A stretch of 64,000 nucleotides of DNA from Coffea arabica (taxonomy: Eukaryota > Streptophyta > Magnoliopsida > Gentianales > Rubiaceae), in contig NC_092324.1 of the NCBI RefSeq assembly GCF_036785885.1, positions 25,223,001 through 25,287,000 of the forward strand, read 5' to 3'. Below, one piece after another: positions 24,129 through 36,732 of the stretch. Made by a program: the position numbers and the translations under genes. The notes under the pieces were generated by a model that saw only the letters and a program-made list of their open reading frames with translations, was not told where the DNA came from and ran no database searches. Numbering within the stretch: position 1 is the stretch's first letter; every line of letters starts with the position of its first letter.

Positions 24129-25092
24129 AGATTTCTATTCGAAATGTGAGTTGGTTATATTGACAAATCTGAAATATTATGTGCTTGTAAATCGAAATTG
24201 TAAGGAATCCGTTTTGGTCTTGTGCACTTGAGGAAGTTTTAAGCAAGCTATTTAAATATATCTTCACTCTAGTATGGTTCGATAAAACTTAGCACTGTAT
24301 GTTAAAGTTAGAAATTTCGTATAGGGATTTTCTAAACCTTGCCAACTCGATATCTCTCCTTTAAGCGTAAACTAGCCTTATTACTTTTAGAAAATGATTT
24401 CACTAGTTTTAAAACCCTAAGTCTTGATCTATTTCCTTTTCTTTCCTTAAAATTGTCCCTGGCTAATTGTCTAGAGGAAAATTTCCAAAATACAAGATTT
24501 TAGTGGCTTTAACTAAAAATAGCTGAAAACTTCCTCGGCAAGAAAACTTATTCTAAATAAAATAGTACTAGCCGTACTCGTATAGAGAAAAATATTTTTA
24601 AGGAAAGCCATATAAAACATTTCCTACTTTTACTAAATTTCAATCCTAAGTGGATGGTCGAATTGTTTCAAGAAAATAATACTAGTTACCCTTTTCTAAG
24701 GAAAAATATCTCAAGGAAAACTATAAGAAACATTTCTACTACTTTTGTCAAGTTTCAACCTAAGTAGATTCTTGAATTTACTATGGGAAAGTAAACTAGT
24801 AATATATTAGATAAACCTCGATGTGTATAAGCTTGAAAACTGAATAGAAACTTATAGTTTCAAAATTTGGTATTCTAGGATATTGCGAGGACGTGGAGTT
24901 CGATTCCCAACTTGATATCTGAACTTCACTCTTGGTGAGTGTCCCTGCTTGTTCTATTCCTACGTGATTAAAGTGCTTTCTTGAATTAAAATGTGATACT
25001 TGCAAAACTAGTTTTTGATCCATCGAAGTGAGCAGTGTGTACTTTATCGCACTAGCCGTTCGAGTGGTGACTTGCGTGAATCATTTTTTTTT

Positions 25093-25254
25093 ATGAATCT
25101 AAATGTAGTTGCGTCGCTGGGTGAATCCCTCGACTTCTGAATCCAACTACCATAACATCTGAATCCATGAATCTAAATGTAGTTGCGTCGCTGGGTGAAT
25201 CCCTCGACTTCTGAATCCAACTACAATAACGTCGTTGGGTGAATTTCTCGACTA
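25093..25254 (+). repeat. 74-bp tandem duplication in LTR A
   Basis: The phrase starting atgaatctaaatgtagttgc occurs at 25093 and 25167 with almost no change, followed by a third partial, more diverged copy (cgtcgttgggtgaatttctc) near 25230. The near identity suggests a recent slippage or unequal exchange. Confidence 0.8.
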
Positions 25255-26039
25255 ATTTTCTACGGGTATATCTCGAGTATACTGCGTCCTTAGTCGATGT
25301 TCGGACCCGGGACAGGGGTATGAATGGTGACGGGTTAGGAAACAAAATAAGAGAATCTACATGGATCATAAGTAGTGAGAGTTGACGGAGGGTCAACTAC
25401 GATGGTTTCTGATCAAGCGAGGAGTTTGGCTCCTGAGAGCCCCTGTATCCTACCTTGTGTTGTTATCCGCTTTCCTACTTGGTTACCTTAATCAATATTG
25501 CTTCTTGCTATTTGTTTTATTTAATTGCATGTTTTGGGGCACCACTGAGCTTTAGCTCACCCCACGTTTATTTGTTTTCCTTGACAGGTTCTGGAAACTG
25601 AAAGCCTTGAACTTACTTATGTTTCTTTTCTTTTGGATGTAATGGATATTACGGCTATTGTGTGGGTTGTATTATGCTTCAACTTGAATTATGTACTTTT
25701 GTTTTAGATTGCCACTTGAAACTAGAAAAGTGTAAAACCTAATTTCGATATCTGGTTTGTATGAATTTTATTTGTATATCCGAATTGTACGACCCTATTC
25801 CCTGGTTGTAACGCATGGGATGTTTAGGAGCCGTTGACTGGCTGTTTTAAATTACTGCTATCTCTGAAGTTAATGTGGTTTAGTGATTGACTTTTTTTTT
25901 GGAGGGAAGCGATATTGTAATAGTTTAGGTTATTCTTCGGAAGGATTCGGGTTAGTGTGCGTGCGTGAGTCCTGGCGAGAGTTGGGCAGACGGCCCGCCA
26001 ACCCTCTGGTTCGCCTTAGGGGGAAGTGTGGTCGCCACA

Positions 26040-26827
26040 CCCTAGACCTCGGAAATTTCATCCATCATAACAAGCTCTTGCATAACCTCACCTCTGAGTT
26101 TGAATCAGTACCAAAAAGAACTTCTCCTGCCACTAGCACGCGTCCCCCCTTTCCTCGTTAACCTGGCCGAGCAGACACGAGTTCCTTTTCATTCGATTGA
26201 GTTCCGAGCCTGGAGTTTGAGTTCCATCTGCCGGGCGTTGCATTTCTTCATGCTGGTTTTCTGTTTTAATTAAGGGTACTCAGACCTTGATCAGTCAGTT
26301 GCCCGAGTGGTGCCCAGAACCGCTTTCAGCAGCTGGTAAGCTGTTGCCTTGAAAAAAAAATCAAGAGTCTTGTGGAGGATAATTTCACACTTGTCTCACT
26401 AAATTAGCGACCTTCGCTGCTTTTCCATGTTGTCTAACTCAGAGAATAAGGTGCTCAAAACGAGATAGCAGATATGTTATCTCGTCCTCCAGTTGCGGAC
26501 CTTATACTGTGAGTACTGCTTTAGCAAAGACAACGGGAAGATCAGTCCCAGGGCCAAAGTTCAAAAAATCTGTTTGCAAGCTTTTGGATTAAGTTCTGAA
26601 TTTGGATTGTATCAATTGACAAGAAAAAAGAAAAGGTGGCGTTGCTTCATCATATGAGTTATGTCTGAAAGTAGGGGAGAAAAGAACAAAAATGAAAAAA
26701 AAAAAAGAAAGAAAGTCTTGATTGGGGATGGTCTGACGATTGCCAGCGGTTGCTGCTAAAGGCTCCGTATGATTGAACCCAACAAAGAAAAAGATAGTGC
26801 AAAAATGCAATAATAATTTTGATACCC
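26040..26827. other. unassigned stretch between two LTRs, possible exon remnant
   Basis: It is less AT-rich than its surroundings. On + strand the first 120 bases keep an open frame to a stop at 26159-26161, with NFIHHNKLLHNLTSEFESVP in the middle. The codon use looks protein-like but I do not recognise the family. It lies directly beyond the end of LTR A, so it may be the host sequence that LTR hit. The remainder holds no coding signal; an A-rich run is at 26694-26712. Confidence 0.25.
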
Positions 26828-26832
26828 ATTCC

Positions 26833-29800
26833 TGTGAGGACTCGCAAAATTCTTCATATTTTATTCAAAATTCCCTTTTATTTTGAATAAATTACTTTAT
26901 AATAGCTTTACCACTCATTTACTCCCTCAATAGTTGCAATAAATCATCGAATCAAGAGTTTTACCTTTAGTTTCGTAGTTGGCGTAAATTAGAGTTTTTG
27001 CGTATTTCGGTAGTGTGATTAGTTGGTGAGGTGTGTGTATTAAATTCGGTGGTTAAGAGTGAATTTTAGATAAGAGAAAGTGTATGATTAGAAGTGATAA
27101 TAATAAGTTTTTTAATCATAAGTGAAAACCCTAGTACGGGCGAATTAATGAAAAAACGGTTTGAACTGACGTGCACCGTTTGCTACCGATTGAGTGTACC
27201 ACTTGAACACCACTTTATTACCTTAATCTCCTTGCTATTATTTCTGAAATATCAGCCCTTCATTAGCCTTAAAGTGGCCGAAAATTTTGACCAAGAAAAG
27301 AGGGGAAAAAGAAAAAAATTGAGCTTTAATCTTGCGACGACACTTGGCGGCAATCCATCCAACTTTGACCAAACCAATTCCTATCTTCTTATCTTTCTTT
27401 TAGTTTCATTTCTTCTTCATTTCTGACTTGTTGGCCGAGCTTCAAGAGAGAAAAGCAAACAAGAGAGAAACTAGCAACTTCCACCTTGAATCAAGCTTGT
27501 TTGAGCGGAATCGACGAAACTAAACCGATTAACCTTTCCTTTTGGTGCTTGGAAGACTTGGGGTGCTGAAAGTTTGGGGAGAAAGTGGTTTGTTTCTCAC
27601 TTACAAGGGGCTTTGGGAAGGTATCATGCTTGAACTTGCTTTACTTTTGGTAATTTTGCTAAAGTTGGGGATAGAAGTTCTTAATATTGGATTTTGATGG
27701 TTGAATTCCTAGTTGTGATGATATAGTGGAATGTTTAGCTAGGGTTTGCAATTTTCAGCTTGATTATCATTTTTTACCTAGTAATTTATGGTATTGAGCT
27801 AGGAAATGAATGTGGTGAAGTGTTTGGATATGAATTTCTAGAGTAAAAGTTCAATTTCAGCAATCATAGTGATTCTGCCCTGTTTTTGGAACCGAACTGA
27901 CCTGCATATTCGTCCATGATAAAGGCCGAATCAGGTCTTGCTCAAAACATGAAAGTTGTAGGAAATTGAGTTAAGTAGCTATCTGTAGAATTTCAGCTCA
28001 ATCGGAGAACTGTATCATATGAAATGACTAAAATAACCCTGACTGCCCAAATGCCTGTTTAACGGACAGCTTTCTGTTTTCTCTGAGATTTCACATTTTG
28101 ACCTTGAAAATGCAAGAATTGGGTGCATGTCTTTATATGAAATTTAGGTTTCTGTCTTAGCTTCGAAACGCCATAAAATTTTCCCCAATCCGATAAGCGT
28201 AGCTTCAGTTGTGACTAAAATGCCGAGAGATGTCAAACTTGCTGCTTAGCTATTTGTCTTTAAAACTAGTTTCTAGCTTCTAGCTTTGATTTGGATGGTT
28301 GCATTGCTCGAATTGACTTATATTTGGATGACATTGAGCTGAGTTGAAGAGCTATTGTGTTAAGCTTATTTATGTATGGAATTGGGCTGAGTTGAGGAAA
28401 ATAATGAAGTCATAAATGGCTAGAAAATAGCGAAATACAAAGGGCATGCCGCCCAAATTTTCACTCGAGGGTTTGGTGTGTGTACTCGCGACTTGAGCGA
28501 AAATTTGAGGTCGAATTGAACTTTGATTGGCTAAGGTATTCGAGTCTTCTTTCGTAGAGGTATATAAACTGAAATTTAACCGAAACTCGTACCCTTGGAA
28601 AAGTGAAAGTAGCGACCACTCGGAATATGTTTTCCTCGTCCTTTAGCTCATTTTTCGAACTTAAACGTTTTAACCGCTTCCTTACCAAAACTAAAAGAGC
28701 GAACATGAGTTTTCTAGGGTCTGATAAGTAATATGAATATTACCCAAATGAGTTTCAGTTATTTGATTTTCGTTAAACGAAACGCTTAAGTTTCGAACCC
28801 TAATTGATTTCAAGCTCTTAAACGATGTTTTATCGCAGATTTGGACTCCAAATAAGAAGCAATACCTGAACGTGATCCTAAGAAACACTAAATCTTTGGT
28901 GAGTGCTTCCAATTACCTGATTGAACTTGACACTTGTTTTCAATACTTGACCAATGTGATCGAATGATATTTGATTGGTATGGTCGGGCAAGGGTGTACT
29001 TTATCGCACTTACCCTAATGTGATATATTCTTGTTCATTGGCTGCCATTGACTTGATATACATGTATATGATTCATATCTTGTCTGGAATTCCAGAAACC
29101 CTGTGGTTAGTTAATCGAGTCGAACCGGTAAGGGCTTGGTCGATTAGATAGCGAACCTTGAGTCTTTAGTTTTGTTGAGTGGAGTGTTATCTCCTCGACT
29201 AATCGGTATACTCAAGTATTACCACCAGTGTTTATCTTGGAATTCGGGCCCGGTAAGGGGTTTGGTTGGTGGACGGAGATTGGAGTTAAGTGGTGTACTA
29301 CTGGACTGATTACCTTACTTGAAAGTTGACGGAGTGTCAACTACTACTTGATCAAGCTATGGTAGAGTTAGTTTGCAAAAACAACTGTATCTTTTTACTT
29401 GAAATGTGAATACCTAATATTTGGCCATCCGAAGTGTTATTTTTCATTTTCTTGACTTGTTATGCTCACTACTTTGCCACTTTGATACTTTCACTTTTAA
29501 TTAATGGTCAATTTGCTATTTGGAACCTCACTGAGTTTTAGCTCACTTTATTAGTTTTGTTTTCCTTACAGGGGGTATGAGCAAGGCGTGAGACTGGTAC
29601 AGGCTAGCGTAGTCTAGTTTTTGGAAATTTTGTAATTATACTCGCACTAGTTGCTCGATTAGGGTTGAATGTATTTAGAACTCCAATCTTTTGATGTATT
29701 TGGGATTGTATGGAAGTTTGAGACAGAAATGAATGTATTTGTATGTTCCAAACTTGAAAACTGTTGTTCCATTTACGTTCGAGGTCATGAATTATTTTAT

Positions 29801-29889
29801 CCGAAATAAGTGACCGAGTCCTGACGAGAGTTGGGCAGGCGGTCCGCTAAACTCTGGGGTACGCCTTAGAGGGAGGTGGGGTCGTCACA
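26833..29889 (+). mobile_element. solo LTR (LTR B), 3057 bp, TSD attcc
   Basis: It starts TGTGAGGACTCG at 26833 and ends ..GGTCGTCACA at 29889. The 5 bp attcc occur on both sides (26828-26832 and 29890-29894), so this is a single LTR left by recombination and not a fragment. It has the superfamily landmarks: aaacatgaaagttgta near 27947, caatcggagaactgta near 27998, ggtgagtg donor at 28899, gtgtactttatcgcac near 28994, gttgacggagtgtcaac near 29325, palindrome ctgagttttagctcac at 29531, acceptor at 29571 and the end block from 29816. The orientation is set by these blocks. No gene is seen. Confidence 0.9.
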
Positions 29890-29894
29890 ATTCC

Positions 29895-31559
29895 ACTAAA
29901 AATTATACCAAGCAGTAGTGATTTCAATGATACCAGGAACTTATACCCATACTGATTTTTTAGAATTCATTCCGTATCCAATTCCAATTCCAATTCCGGA
30001 GCATGAACCAAGCATCCCCTTTGTCAAAGCAAGAGATTCAATGAAAATTTGAGAAAGAATTGGTCCCGTTCTAATCCCATTCAACGTCACTTCTTTTTAT
30101 GTTTGAAGCTGTATAAAATTCGCCCTAATCTGTATAAATTTTGAGGTTGGACTTGGGACTGGTAAAATTCTTGTTTTCCAAGTTATTACATACTATTAGT
30201 CTTGTATTTTTGTGGAAAAAGAAAGAAGAAAAGAAAAGAGGTCGAAAAAATAACATATAACACTCCCATCCTCTAATAAAGGAGTGGGGGTGTTATACGT
30301 AATTTTATTACTTAACAGTAAGTGGATGCGGTGCGACAGCCCAACCAACCCCCTGATTGAGAATAGATAAGATGCCGGCTTAACTCTCATCGGGGCTCTA
30401 AATTTGAGTAATTAATTTAAAGTCAAACATATATTTATAATTATTTTGTAACAAACAATGATAGTACAGTCATTTCTAAAAGTTTATCCATCAAATAAAA
30501 GTCTTGTAATCATTATAAAAACATAAATAGCAACAATTAATAGCCACCAAGCTAGCTTCACGAACTTCAATCTCATCCTCTAGTCAAGCTTCCTGTGCAT
30601 CTGAAAATTTTGAAATCTGTAGTAAGCTTTTAGTGAGAAATCATTTTATTTATTTATTTATAAGCCTTCAAAAGTTTTAATTACTACTAATATTATTTAA
30701 ATATTAGAAAAAATTATTTTCATGAAATAAGCAACAAATATCAATGATTTAACAGAAGTAACAAAATTTAACAATATTCACATGACATTGATCAAGATCC
30801 GAAATAAGGAATAGATGTCACCGAACATTTAAAACCATCCTTATAAACCCTTGGTATAATTGCGTGCATGACTTTGAAACTACCGCATCACACCAATAGT
30901 CAATAAGGCATGGAAACGCAGGATACCTAGTATATCACCAAATTATCCACATTCGAACAAGACCAACCCTCCTAATCTTTCTTGAAGGGGCATGTCAGAG
31001 TGGTCTTAAGATAATCGTCAGCCCAATACTTTCCCAACTATCACTAATCGTCAGTCCAATACTTTCCCAACCATCATTAAGTTAACAGATGATATGCGCC
31101 CAAAACCACCTTGATAAAATCGAGTTCACACCCTTTCTGCAGAAAATTAATATTTCTTGGGTTCACAATGTTACATAATTCAATTTCTCAAGTACAATAT
31201 GCGATGAACAAATAATGCTTAGGACTCTATTTATTTATTTGTTTATTTTATAACTTCCAAGTTTTCTTTTTTTTTTTTAAGGTATGAAATTTTGAACCTA
31301 TCACGCCCACTTTACTATCTAACCCAACTCTACCCCCATTATAACTTCCAAGTTATTTTCCATGAAAGAAAACCGTTTAGCTTTCCAAGCAATTATTCAT
31401 TTTATAACATTGTATGATAGCGGGTTATTCAACGCTACATCCAATACTAAGAGTCATGCAAATTGACTTCTAGTTTCTTGGTATATCAATTAATTTCTTA
31501 ATACTAAATTCTATGAAAGGAACCATACTAACGTACACTTATTTTTTTGGTCAAAAATT
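29895..31559. other. AT-rich non-coding sequence
   Basis: No gene is recognisable. It contains attccaattccaattccaat near 29970, a short hairpin-like repeat around 30262-30297 (cactcccatcctctaat / ggagtgggggtgt), and a 35-bp tandem pair atcgtcagcccaatactttc / atcgtcagtccaatactttc at about 31013 and 31047. Confidence 0.4.
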
Positions 31560-32484
31560 CTTATAATTGTTGAACTTTTTTGTTACCATAATATGGATTG
31601 AGTATTAAGTAAATGAATGGATAAGTTTGAATTAATGAATCATGTGCTTAGGTAGGAATTAGCTATAAAGGAAATTAGGTAAGATTTAATAATTAATTAG
31701 TAGTATGATGAGTATTGATTATGTACTAAAACTAAAGATCAGATAAGCATGAACATATCTTCTTAAGTTTCTTTTGTAATTGATATGTAAGACATTAAGA
31801 TGGTCTTAATTTCAATATAATGGTTTCTAGAGGAGTTAACTAACTTATTAATGCCTAAGTTGTCTATAAAAAATATAGATAAAGTTGTGGAGCTTTTGTA
31901 ACACAATAGCTACTCATTGTATGTGAAGCTGAGAAGTTTTGTGACATTTGTATTAATGATTAAGTAAATGAAAAGTTTATAATCTTTATGAAGGGATAGG
32001 AATTAATGAAGGAGGTAGAGACAAAGATCTAAGGGGTTATCAAATTTTTATGACTCTCACTGATGGAAGTGGGAGAAATAACCACTATATAAGTGTGGCT
32101 AAATGACTAAGAGCTTATAAGAGATAAGGAAAGAAAGGTTCATAGAAGAATAAGAGAATTCAATAGAGGCAGATAATAATGAATAGACATCTGCTTCCGC
32201 AGAAGAAATCAAGTCCAGAATTTGACTGTGAGTTCTCCTTTCAAAAACTTATTTGAAGTTCATGTTTTGACAATGAATTTTATTACTATATTTGCCAAAT
32301 TATGTTTCAAAACTGGAAATAGTTATTTGTTAAAATTTCAGATCTTGTAATATGTGATAGGGATTTTGATAATTTTTAGTTATTAGTTTCTCATAATTCA
32401 TGGATTATTGTGCAAATCATTTTAGTTTGAATTTTCAAAGATTTATGAAAATATGAATTTTTGTGAATTTTTGTATTTGTGAAG

Positions 32485-34058
32485 GGGGAAAAATGCACTT
32501 TTCACCCTCAAAGTTTCACTCAAAACACATTTCATCCTCAAAGTTCCGTAATTTTGGCCAATTAAGGACAATTGACGGGAATTTGCAAATTTATTGTTAG
32601 AACCAACTTTAAACCCTACAAAAAAAGGGTAAAATCGAATGGAGCCATTTTTTAATGGAACAATAATTTACAATGGACGAAAACCAACATTCTTCTCTTT
32701 TTTCCCTCTGCCTTCTTCCCTCTGCCTTTCTGCAACCCCAAAATTTTTTGTGCAGCTTCAGCCCAAGACTGCATCTCCTGATGCGCATCACACAAATGCA
32801 GTAACGACATTATATGAAGATTTGGAACAGGAGCAAAGGCCAATGCAAGTTTGTAAAAGCCCTCTGCTGCTGCATATCGATCCACAGTCATAACAGATGC
32901 CTAAAAGATTTTTTGATTAATACCATATATTAATCAAAATCCATCATGCATATTATATGTGGTAGGATTGATCATAACATCAAATATACCAGAAGCGCAT
33001 GTTCCAAGCTAGCATCAAGAGCCAAAAGAAGGCTGTCAGCAAGATATTTGACCTCAGTCCAAGACCAATGGTTCTCTGATGAATTTTGAGGAACAGAGAC
33101 AAGTGAATTATCTGGAAGACCACAATCATTTAACAAGTTAGGACTCTTAGATTCATCTACCATTTCCCTCAACGATATTCTAAGAGCGCTTCACCACTTT
33201 CTTCAAGTGTTCCATCAGATTTCATCTGAGTCACTTGAACTTTAGACATCAATTCAGAAAGAGTAATAGTTAGCATGACCCTTAGCCTAGCTGTTTGCGT
33301 GAAGTAGGAGAAAGAGCTATGCAACATGAAAAAGCTAAACTTTACTCAACATGTCAAGAAGCATATTTACTGCTGGAGCCATATAACCATCCTAAGTAAA
33401 TCAGTAACTATACCCGGACAAGTATTTGTAGGCCAATAACAGCTCTTTTCCTGATATTGCCATTCCGATGCAAGACGAAGAAGATGAAAAGAAACTTGCT
33501 TCAAGAATCGATCATTTTCCCTTGCCATTAGTGTTGCTCCATGGAGTTCAAAGACACTGTTGAACACAGGGAACAGAGCTTTCCAGAATGCCAGGGGTTG
33601 ATTACGAGAGAAGACATTCATAAATATAGAAGTCAGGCAGTCAAGTTTCCCATAATCAGTTGCGATGCTGTGGGATGCAGCAGTTCTTGAAAATTTCTCA
33701 GCTATTTCTAGAACTTGAAGACTGACGGCCGCAATAAGGTTTTCTTCCCAAAGTTCCTAAAAGAATGGAGAAGAATGGAGCTTTTCTCTTTTGCTATTTT
33801 TCAAATTTTCATCTGATTCAAAATGTGGCTCCATTCGGTTTAACCCGTTTTTTGTTGGTATAAAGTTGGATCTGACGGAGCGTGCTTCTCACGTGCAAAG
33901 TTCCGTCCAAATTAAATAATTGTCGTTCATTTCCCATCAATTGTCCTTAATTGGCCAAAATTATGGAACTTTGAGGATGAAATGTGTTTTGGGTGAAACT
34001 TTGAAGATGAAATTGGTCAACAACCCAAACTTTGAGGATGAAAAGTACATTTTTCCCC
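32485..34058. mobile_element. Pack-MULE-like TIR element carrying SPIKE1 gene pieces
   Basis: The left end ggggaaaaatgcacttttca and the right end, read in reverse, ggggaaaaatgtacttttca form long inverted repeats of roughly 90 bp. They share stretches such as aaaacacatttcatcctcaa and ttggccaattaaggacaatt. Flanks repeat tgtgaag (32478-32484 and 34059-34065); because the element starts with Gs, the duplication can be read as 7 to 9 bp, and 9 bp would fit Mutator-like elements. There is no transposase. The body is a host gene fragment on the minus strand. Confidence 0.8.
32770..33757 (-). pseudogene. SPK1: SPIKE1-type (DOCK-family Rho GEF) gene fragment
   Basis: Read on the minus strand from 33757 down, it gives in order blocks I recognise from plant SPIKE1: LQVLEIAEKFSRTAASHS, SRNQPLAFWKALFPVFN, HGATLMARENDRFLKQ, IRKRAVIGLQILVR (after a frame change near 33465), TARLRVMLTITLSELM, DESKSPNLLNDCGLPDN, SWTEVKYLADSLLLALDA, and finally TVDRYAAAEGFYKLALAFAP with CDAHQEMQSWAEAAQ. 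SPIKE1 activates ROP GTPases to shape the actin cytoskeleton and cells. A GT-AG intron of about 89 bp (32901-32989) is kept, so the capture was from genomic DNA, not a cDNA. Other gaps near 33360 also look intronic. Stops and a frameshift break it, and both gene ends are missing, so no functional GEF can be made. Antisense or siRNA action on the parent gene is possible but unproven. Confidence 0.75.
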
Positions 34059-34950
34059 TGTGAAGGGTTTAGTAAACCTGGTTTGTGAACCGGAATGTTA
34101 ATCTTGTAACTTGTGCATAATGCTCTGTTTTGTATATATTCTTGTGGACCAAAAATAAACTTTAGGGAAGGTTGTGAACCTGGTTATGCCGGGGAGTTTT
34201 GGATCCTTAATGTGTTGACTTATGAAAGTCGGGAAGCAATGGGCTGACAACAAATAATAAGTGGCCATGACCTTCGTCCGGCGAGATAAAGAGGTTTAAT
34301 CTTGTGGTATAATTAAATTTTCTAGGGATATTTCGGATATCCCATTCTGTAACCGATTGCCATGTAGAAAAAATTTGATGTGTGATGGAAGTATCAAGTC
34401 ACGTGCACAATCTATGGAATTGTGTGGATTTTTATTTGAATCGATCAAATTTTCATAAAATCCATTTATTGATAATTATGTGCAACTTGAAAATATTTTA
34501 CTACTCGGTCTTTAGTCCTAGTGAAGATATTTGAAAATTTTGATAATTTTTAAAAATATTTGACAAATAAATTCTTGAATCTCTATCACAATTTTATATA
34601 ATAAATTTTATAGTGATTACTTAAATTTCATTTGCGCACATAATGGGTCTCATTGGGTTTTAACTCATCAAATTTTGGGAAAAAAATGTTTTCAGAAGTG
34701 GAGACTCAACTACAGGTACTATCAAGAAGATGAACATATGAAAAATTGATCAGCAACGAAAGTTCGGGATTGGATACACATGAATTTGAATGGAGATTTA
34801 GTTTTATTATATGGTTAAATTTAGAATAGTCTAAGTGATTTTATGTAAGTCTTTTTTTTTGTATTATTGGAAAGTTGATTTTAATAAGGATTTTAAGATT
34901 TTTTTTCAAATATGTAAATTTATGGTTTTAGTTTTTTACCAGGCAAACGG

Positions 34951-35390
34951 TGGATCCACCTATTTTTAATCAGTTCGGGTTGGGTCATAATAATGGAAAC
35001 ATATCTACTTTACGCTATAGTTTAAGAAATTTTTCAGGAAGGTTCATAATTTCAGAGAAATTGAGGGACAACTTTTAACTTTCATTTTCTTGTCTTCTTC
35101 GTCAACGCACTTCTCAAACAATTACTACTACTGCTACATCTTTCCTCCATAACCAACGCAACCACCACAAAGGCTGTGGTCTCTCTCTCTCTCTCTCTCT
35201 CTTTCTCTCAGACACACACACACATGCACACTCTCTCTCACACTAGAATTACTCTCTCCTATTTCATCATCTTCTTATTTCTCCCTACCTTTTTTTTCTA
35301 TTTCTTCTTATCTTGCTAAGTTCATATTACGGTAATGTTAAAATGACTTCTAGTAGCTATCATGTCTAGGTTCTTTTAGTATTTGATATT
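34951..35390. other. non-coding, with CT and CA microsatellites
   Basis: A (CT)n run at about 35180-35210 is followed by (CA)n near 35213-35224 and more ctctct. No gene is seen. Confidence 0.5.
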
Positions 35391-35714
35391 GTAAATGTTG
35401 ACAAAATAAACCAAGTTTAGAAGTATTTGTTTATTTATTTCCTAGTTTTATTGGAATAAGATTTTTAGTAGTTATGTTATTTAGGAATATGTGTTTTATT
35501 TGGTAATTGTTTATGTAAGTGGTTTCTTATCCAACAAGTCGTCATAAAAAAGATATTAGTTTAGAGCATTTTCTTAAAACAGTCTAGAAGAGTCTGTAAG
35601 GTTATTTATTTCCTCTCTCCTACATATATATTTTGAGTGATTGTTTTATTCCTTTAATTATGTAACCTACAAGCAATAATCATTATTAGAGCCCTAAAAT
35701 TTGGGTTAAACAAT

Positions 35715-35729
35715 TGGTATCACAAGCCA
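35715..35729 (+). other. primer binding site, initiator tRNA-Met type
   Basis: tggtatcacaagcca lies two bases after the left LTR. It resembles the common plant site TGGTATCAGAGCC, complementary to the initiator Met tRNA, with small differences expected from age. Confidence 0.7.
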
Positions 35730-36143
35730 GACTACAAGGAGGATAGTCTTAGGTGTTTCTGTTGTTAGAGTTAGGGCACAAGGTTTGTTAAGAAGCATTC
35801 AATTGATTGAATTAGACCACAAGATTGGTTTTGAAGTGTGTAGTTGAAGAATAATTCGAGCATAAGATTGGTCTAAAAATCATTAGAGTTTTTGCAGGTA
35901 TTATGATAGAGATTAGAGAAAAATCCTGTCACATTTGTTGACTGCTGCAAGTTGTCACATTGAAAGATTTGATTGATTAATCAATTAGGGAGGCCAAAAA
36001 AAAAATTGATAGAAATGAGAGAAAAATTAATTTAGGTACTTAAATTATTTTCAATTGTCATGGAGAGGGGATTTGTCAATGGTAAAAAGTTTAAAATTTT
36101 GCACACATTGACGTATGACGAAAGATTAGAATGAGAGGAAATA

Positions 36144-36732
36144 ATGGAGAAATATCTCAAAAGATATAACTTGGATGAAATTATTAAAATAAATTCTTTC
36201 TATGATTTGTTAAAAGAAAATAAGAAAAAGAAGGCTAAATTGTTTTTCAAAGTTATGCAGAAATCCATAATTGGAAAATATTATAAGAGAGTCTTTATTG
36301 ATTTCAATCACCTTAGTGGTTTTGATCATATCTCTGCCATATGTTGAAAGAACTTGATTATGAGTCTGATCATAAGTCAAATTTTGGTTTGATGTGGGAA
36401 ATTAATTTGGAAAAAGATCTATTTGTTGACAATAGAGATATCTCTGAAATTTTTTATGAAGTTGAAAGTTTTGATTTGCATATCTTGTTTGAAGAAATTA
36501 GAAATGATGAATTTAAGAAAGAAAAGAATTTGTTGATTTGATGAAGGAAGAAGAAAATTCTGATTTGGTTTGTGAAGAAAAAACAATTGATGTTAAAAAA
36601 TTTGTTGGCTTGGATTCTCTTCAAGGGAATAAAAAAAATATTTTTTTTGAAGTTAGAATTGATTTGATTAACAAGGATTTCATTGAACTTAGAATTTTTT
36701 TTGTTAGAGGAAACTTAATTCATGGTTTGTAA
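36144..36732 (+). pseudogene. unidentified broken ORF inside the small LTR element
   Basis: Three successive open frames (36144-36347, 36341-36541, 36538-36732) lie in three different frames with overlaps of a few bases, as expected of one older gene broken by two frameshifts. The product is rich in K, E, D, F and I, with pieces like SFYDLLKENKKKKAKLFFK. I recognise no gag or pol motif and no host family. Its codons are strongly AT-biased. It may be a degenerate gag or a captured gene. Confidence 0.35.

Larger units (their letters stand above)
23512..26039 (+). mobile_element. right part of an older LTR (LTR A) into which the Ogre inserted
   Basis: The 3' end block gagtcctggcgagagttggg at 25966 followed by a tcgccttaggggga block and ..gtcgccaca at 26039 matches the ends of the solo LTRs at 26833-29889 and 44722-47142. 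Shared inner landmarks are gtgtactttatcgcac (25036), gttgacggagggtcaac (25381), the palindrome ctgagctttagctcac (25545) and a donor/acceptor pair (24935 / 25587). The left part should lie beyond the Ogre, outside the window. The expected target duplication after it is cccta. Confidence 0.8.
31560..34950 (+). mobile_element. possible old, diverged LTR of the same superfamily, split by the Pack-MULE
   Basis: I cannot find its ends. It shares order with the solo LTRs: a TATA-like ctatataag near 32088, a donor-like ctgtgagttctcc at 32225, and then ctcattgggttttaactcatc (34650), which resembles the ctgagctttagctcacc palindrome, followed by a T-rich tract and ttttcag at about 34695. The 32485-34058 element sits between donor and acceptor. 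Sequence identity is too low by eye for a firm call. Confidence 0.3.

Noticed and set aside
26760..30020. A MITE around LTR B (ggctccgtatgattgaaccc and, far side, ggagcatgaaccaagcatcc)
   Set aside because: The two supposed ends match too poorly and no target duplication is visible.
36144..36732. Gag protein of the small LTR element
   Set aside because: No capsid or zinc-knuckle motif is seen; only a broken unidentified frame can be claimed.
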